From Erythrobacter sanguineus (GTDB lineage Bacteria > Pseudomonadota > Alphaproteobacteria > Sphingomonadales > Sphingomonadaceae), in assembly GCF_900143235.1 (NCBI RefSeq), contig NZ_FRDF01000009.1, positions 99,288 to 163,287 of the forward strand: a DNA stretch of 64,000 bases. The letters are read 5' to 3'. A program made the translations under genes and the position numbers. The first letter of the stretch is position 1. Each line of letters opens with the position of its first letter. The notes beneath the pieces were generated by a model, which was given only the letters and a program-made list of their open reading frames with translations, was not told where the DNA came from and did no database searches. This document shows positions 61,197 through 64,000 of this stretch, piece by piece.

Positions 61197-61926
61197 TGGC
61201 GGCCAGAGGGCGATGATGCAGGCACTCGATCACGGGCCGGCATATCTGCCAGATGGGCTTTTTGCCGGTGCCCAGGAGCGGGTACTGGCGGGCATGAAGG
61301 TCCACGCCAACACGATTTCGCATGCCCGGCTGGCGGCGCTGGAGGATACTTTTGGCCGCACCCGCAGCGTGTTGGGGGATGATCGCTTCAATGCGCGCTC
61401 CCGAACATTTATCCAGCAACCCGGAGCGACCGCCGCGCCGCTTACGGAAATTGGCGCGGGCTTTGGCGCGTTCCTGCGCGAAGCGGGCGAAAGCGCGGGT
61501 ATTGCTGATCTGGCCCGGTTCGAATGGCTTTGGCTAAAAGCCTATCACGCCGCTGACGCCGCGCCGCTCGTGCTTGACACGCTGACTGGCTTGACGCCCG
61601 AAACATTGCTTGATCAGCAGCTGCTGCGCCACCCTGCGGCCCGTGCGGGATGGTTCGCTCCGCTGGTGCATGATCTGATCGGGGCGGAGGTTCCCGGACT
61701 TGCCGAGACGGATAGCATCCTGATTGCCCGGCCTTTCGCCGATGTGCTGATCTCCCCGGCCAGCGCGCTGATGGCCGATGTCATGAACATGGCGGAAAAT
61801 CAGATCACCATTGGTAACCTTCTCGCACGGTTGACCGAAAGCTCTGATGATGAAGCAGCGCAAGTGGATGCGGTCATGCAATCGCTGGTTGCCCTCATCA
61901 CTGCCGGCGCGCTGATCCCAGCGTGA
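61183..61926 (+). CDS. bufC: BufC/HvfC-type (DUF2063) partner protein
   Basis: A 247-residue protein of the putative DNA-binding-like DUF2063 family, which in reality serves as the peptide-recognition partner of MNIO enzymes. The N-terminal domain (about 1-105) includes RVLAGMKVHANTISHARLAA-LEDTFGRTRSVLGDDRFNAR, and GAGFGAFLREAGESAGIADL-ARFEWLWLKAYHA is the family signature. It probably presents BufA to BufB. It overlaps bufB by 14 bases. A second sigma-F-like promoter lies inside its last third (61814-61839). Confidence 0.9.
   Translation: MRWLDGGQRAMMQALDHGPAYLPDGLFAGAQERVLAGMKVHANTISHARLAALEDTFGRTRSVLGDDRFNARSRTFIQQPGATAAPLTEIGAGFGAFLREAGESAGIADLARFEWLWLKAYHAADAAPLVLDTLTGLTPETLLDQQLLRHPAARAGWFAPLVHDLIGAEVPGLAETDSILIARPFADVLISPASALMADVMNMAENQITIGNLLARLTESSDDEAAQVDAVMQSLVALITAGALIPA
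61814..61839 (+). promoter_or_regulatory. Candidate internal SigF-type promoter within bufC
   Basis: GTAACC (61814-61819) and CGAA (61836-61839) are again exactly 16 bases apart, in the coding region of bufC and about 85-110 bases before the doxX-sigF-nrsF genes. It could give sigF and its regulator their own transcript. It is coding sequence, so selection for codons also acts here. Confidence 0.5.
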
Positions 61927-62420
61927 TCGCAGCTGTCAAGACGGGCAAGGGGAACAAAGTGAACGGTATTCTGTCCAGCTATGATCGCGCTGTCGCCTTG
62001 GTCAGCGGCGCTTCCATGCAGAACCTCACACTGCTGTTGACCCGCATCGTGCTTGCCGGGATCTTCTGGCGTTCGGGGCGCACCAAGGTCGAGGAAGACA
62101 GTTGGTTTTCGATTAGCGACACCACCTATTACCTGTTCGCCGAGGAATATTCGGGTGTCCCATTGCCGAGCGATCTGGCAGCAGCGATGGCCATGGTGTC
62201 TGAACATGTGTTCCCGATCCTGCTGGTGCTGGGTCTGTTCACGCGGTTTTCGGCGCTGGCCTTGCTGGGGATGACGATGGTGATCCAGATTTTCGTCTAT
62301 CCCGAGGCGTGGTGGTCGGTGCACGCGGTCTGGGCGGCGCTGGCGCTGATCGTGATCACACGCGGGGGCGGGCAGTTAAGCCTTGATGCCGCGCTGCTAA
62401 AGATGAGAGGCGCCGCATGA
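61923..62420 (+). CDS. DoxX family membrane protein
   Basis: A membrane protein of up to 165 aa with four transmembrane segments; landmarks are LLLTRIVLAGIFWRSGRTKV, the central loop with DTTYYLFAEEYSGVPLPSDL, SEHVFPILLVLGLFTRFSAL and GMTMVIQIFVYPEAWWSVHA. DoxX-family genes accompany bufferin operons and may link respiration or redox partners to metal handling. The GTG at 61923 overlaps the bufC stop (GTGA), but GTG at 61959 with AAGGGGA upstream is an equally good start. The stop overlaps sigF (ATGA). Confidence 0.85.
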   Translation: MIAAVKTGKGNKVNGILSSYDRAVALVSGASMQNLTLLLTRIVLAGIFWRSGRTKVEEDSWFSISDTTYYLFAEEYSGVPLPSDLAAAMAMVSEHVFPILLVLGLFTRFSALALLGMTMVIQIFVYPEAWWSVHAVWAALALIVITRGGGQLSLDAALLKMRGAA

Positions 62421-62941
62421 GAGCCGATGAGGCCTCGCTCGCCCGTCTGATGGTGATGTCGCAAAAAGGCGACCGGCAGGCCTATGCCACGTTGTTGAGC
62501 GAATGCCAGCGTTGGCTGCGCGGCTATTACAGCCGCCGTATTGCCCCGGCGCAGCTTGATGATCTGGTGCAGGACACCTTGATGGCGTTGCACAACAAGC
62601 TTGCCACCTGGGATGACTCGCGCCCGTTCCTGCCGTGGCTGGCGGCGATTGCGCGCTATCGTTGGGTGGATCACCTGCGCCGCCTGTACCGTGCTGACGA
62701 ATGCGAGCTGGTCACGGACTTTGCCGGACAGGATGAAGAACCGGCAATTGCCGCCCGCATCAGCATTGACCGGTTGCTCGGCATGTTGCCAGACGCACAG
62801 GCCCAGGCCATCGAACTGGTCAAGATCGAAGGCCTGAGCGTTGCCGAGGCATCACAAGCCACCGGGCAAAGCGAATCCCTGATCAAGGTCAATATTCACC
62901 GCGGTCTCAAGAAACTGGCCCACATGGTCGAGAAAGCCTGA
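62417..62941 (+). CDS. sigF: ECF RNA polymerase sigma factor SigF
   Basis: ECF sigma factor of 174 aa. Region 2 is LDDLVQDTLMALHNKLATWD-DSRPFLPWLAAIARYRWVDH and region 4 is LPDAQAQAIELVKIEGLSVA-EASQATGQSESLIKVNIHRG. It probably recognises the GTAACC/CGAA sites before bufA and inside bufC. In Caulobacter the corresponding sigma-F responds to metal and oxidative stress and is held by the membrane protein NrsF, encoded next, as here. ATG overlaps the doxX stop. Confidence 0.93.
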   Translation: MRADEASLARLMVMSQKGDRQAYATLLSECQRWLRGYYSRRIAPAQLDDLVQDTLMALHNKLATWDDSRPFLPWLAAIARYRWVDHLRRLYRADECELVTDFAGQDEEPAIAARISIDRLLGMLPDAQAQAIELVKIEGLSVAEASQATGQSESLIKVNIHRGLKKLAHMVEKA

Positions 62942-62944
62942 CAC

Positions 62945-63589
62945 ATGACAAACAATCCCGACACCCTGATCGCCAATCTGGTCGGCGATCTCAAGCCGGT
63001 CAAGCCGCTCAGCTTTGCAAAGGGATTGGGCTATTCTCTGGCCGCGGCTGCCGTGTCAGCGCTGATGGTTATCATGGTGTTCGGTATGCGGGCCGACCTG
63101 ATGGCCGGCCAGTTCGATCCGGTCTTTCTGATCGCGACCGGCCTGTTTCTTGTGCTGGGGATTGCGGCCGCAGTGACGGTGATCGTGATGAGCCGCCCGC
63201 AGGTCGGCAGTGATCACGGGGGCTGGATCTGGTCTGCCGCGATGGTGGCTTTGTTGCCGGTGGCGGCGATGATCGTCAGCCTTGGCAGCGGGCGCGCAAT
63301 GCTGTCGGGCGACAGCCTGACGCACGGTCTTGAATGCCTCATAATCGGCGGCGGCGCGTCGCTGCTGGTGTTCGCCATCTTGGTGGGCTGGCTGCGCAAG
63401 GGCGCGCCGACATCGCCCGACCGGGCCGGGTTACTAACGGGCGTCGCCGCCGGAAGCCTCGGAATCTTCGCCTTCTCGTTGCATTGCGCCGATAATGACA
63501 TCGTCCATATCGGCCTGTGGCACAGCGCTGTGCTGCTGCTGATGGCAGGCCTCGGTCGCGCAGTGGTGCCGCCGCTGGTGCGCTGGTAG
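62945..63589 (+). CDS. nrsF: NrsF-type anti-sigma factor (DUF1109)
   Basis: A 214-residue membrane protein of the DUF1109/NrsF family with six transmembrane segments (for example LGYSLAAAAVSALMVIMVFG, PVFLIATGLFLVLGIAAAVT, SLLVFAILVGWLRKG). The N-terminus has LIANLVGDLKPVKPLSFAKG typical of the family. Two cysteines (LECLIIGGG and FSLHCADNDIVHIG) may be the metal- or redox-sensing residues, as described for Caulobacter NrsF. It should sequester SigF at the inner membrane. ATG follows the sigF stop by 3 bases. Confidence 0.92.
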   Translation: MTNNPDTLIANLVGDLKPVKPLSFAKGLGYSLAAAAVSALMVIMVFGMRADLMAGQFDPVFLIATGLFLVLGIAAAVTVIVMSRPQVGSDHGGWIWSAAMVALLPVAAMIVSLGSGRAMLSGDSLTHGLECLIIGGGASLLVFAILVGWLRKGAPTSPDRAGLLTGVAAGSLGIFAFSLHCADNDIVHIGLWHSAVLLLMAGLGRAVVPPLVRW

Positions 63590-63627
63590 GCATGGTTCCG
63601 CGTTTGAAACGTGGCGCAGATCTGCCC

Positions 63628-63646
63628 GGCCCCAGCGGGGCCTTTT
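63628..63646 (+). terminator. Intrinsic terminator after nrsF
   Basis: GGCCCC-agc-GGGGCC is followed by TTTT, 39 bases after the nrsF stop. It ends the bufferin/sigF operon. Confidence 0.85.
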
Positions 63647-63823
63647 GCGCCTGGATGATCCCCGAACACAATGTGCAGACCTGGACCGGTCAGTCTGGCT
63701 GCAAAACCGGGCGGCTGATCGGGGGCGGGGCATTAATGGCGGCTCACCCCTTGAGGGAGACAAGAGCCTTCCTTCGGGAAGCGCCCCCTTTTCGGGAGTG
63801 GCATGCCTGCGCTATCAGGACGC
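63647..63823. other. Spacer between the operon terminator and the interrupted GNAT gene
   Basis: No gene was recognised. A small hairpin CTTCC-ttcg-GGAAG (63769-63782) is visible. The promoter of the GNAT remnant should lie here. Confidence 0.4.
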
Positions 63824-63931
63824 ATGGTTCATATGGTCACCTACGAACACAGGCATTTTGCAGGCGTTGAAGCGCTCTGGGAAGACGTGTTTCCGGCCGA
63901 TTCCCCTTATACCAACCTGTATAGATCATGA
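63824..63931 (+). pseudogene. 5' fragment of a GNAT acetyltransferase gene, cut by an IS630-like element
   Basis: The frame MVHMVTYEHRHFAGVEALWE-DVFPADSPY is the start of a GNAT protein of the YEDRHFAGVEALW...FPNDPPWN type. It runs into a foreign end after about 29 codons: from base about 63909 the sequence is that of the insertion element and the frame closes at TGA 63929-63931. The rest of the gene would lie beyond the element, outside the window. Homology to GNAT proteins is by eye. Confidence 0.6.
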
Positions 63932-64000
63932 CCCATGTGCCCAGTTGCGGCGGCCGATGGTCATGATGCGCCAAGGCTGGTCGATGAGCTTGTTCCAGGC
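63909..64000 (-). mobile_element. IS630-like insertion element, left part (truncated by window edge)
   Basis: The minus strand encodes the C-terminal end of a transposase: AWNKLIDQPWRIMTIGRRNW-AHGS, stop at 63928-63926. This tail type is that of IS630-family transposases, which insert at TA. The element boundary appears at TATACCA (63908-63914). Confidence 0.65.
63926..64000 (-). CDS. IS630-family transposase, C-terminal fragment at window edge
   Basis: The 24 visible codons (AWNKLIDQPWRIMTIGRRNW and AHGS) match the end of IS630-type DDE transposases (the AWN...P..I.SIG...WA pattern). The catalytic DDE residues lie outside the window. The stop codon is 18 bases from the inferred end of the element. 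Assignment by pattern only. Confidence 0.6.
   Translation of the reverse strand, partial: AWNKLIDQPWRIMTIGRRNWAHGS

Overview
The window is about 64 kb of GC-rich, gene-dense DNA that looks chromosomal. Protein content and repeat types point to an alphaproteobacterium of the order Sphingomonadales, most likely near Erythrobacter/Porphyrobacter. The pointers are an sdhCDA order typical of the group, a CC0125/CC1285-type lipoprotein, a Caulobacter-like sigF-nrsF pair, several sphingomonad-style families (DUF6481, DUF6194, a terminase-like HTH protein) and abundant short extragenic palindromes. The taxonomic call is inference. No rRNA, tRNA or CRISPR array was seen.

Layout. 1-4.5 kb: tail of an EAL-PilZ protein, lepA, a lipoprotein flanked by a duplicated copy of the lepA 3' end, then about 1 kb without a recognisable protein gene that holds palindromic repeats, a tandem 18-mer, a probable minus-strand small RNA and a 51-aa small protein. 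4.5-9 kb: HTH protein, bamD, DUF6481, a ribosomal-oxygenase-like cupin, rluE. 9-13.5 kb: fatty-acyl-CoA genes (enoyl-CoA hydratase, dienoyl-CoA-reductase-like flavoenzyme, acyl-CoA dehydrogenase), then a fragment of an FAD-linked oxidase. 14-20 kb: recN-ligA-cinA (overlapping genes; ligA carries two in-frame palindromic insertions) and a TonB-domain protein. 20.6-27.6 kb: prmA, an SDR, sdhCDA without sdhB, two membrane proteins and a caspase-like C13 peptidase. 27.5-36.5 kb: a phytase-like/cyclophilin fusion, a zinc metallopeptidase, 3-hydroxybutyrate dehydrogenase, an M28 peptidase lipoprotein, guaB, an RsmB-type methyltransferase and a TPR protein. 36.5-48 kb: DUF6194-rppH-alpha/beta hydrolase, photolyase, a serine hydrolase, a PilZ protein, purF-SDR, lolC-lolD, glutathione peroxidase. 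48-56 kb: dnaE, an OmpA-family protein, an acyl-CoA ligase, a GNAT protein, DUF1330. 56-60 kb: trehalose operon otsB-GH15-otsA. 60-63.6 kb: a bufferin-type metallophore operon bufA-bufB-bufC-doxX-sigF-nrsF. The right edge is an IS630-like element inserted in a GNAT gene.

Most of the window is core housekeeping. The most interesting parts are (i) the bufferin/MNIO operon, which carries its own ECF sigma and anti-sigma genes and two exact GTAACC-N16-CGAA promoter-like sites, one ahead of bufA and one inside bufC; (ii) palindromic repeats inserted in frame in the essential gene ligA; (iii) a three-copy, two-module MITE-like element whose ATACCA end is also seen at the IS630-like element; (iv) a terminator-bearing minus-strand RNA near 4 kb; and (v) otsA with no canonical start codon, apparently starting at ATA coupled to the upstream stop.
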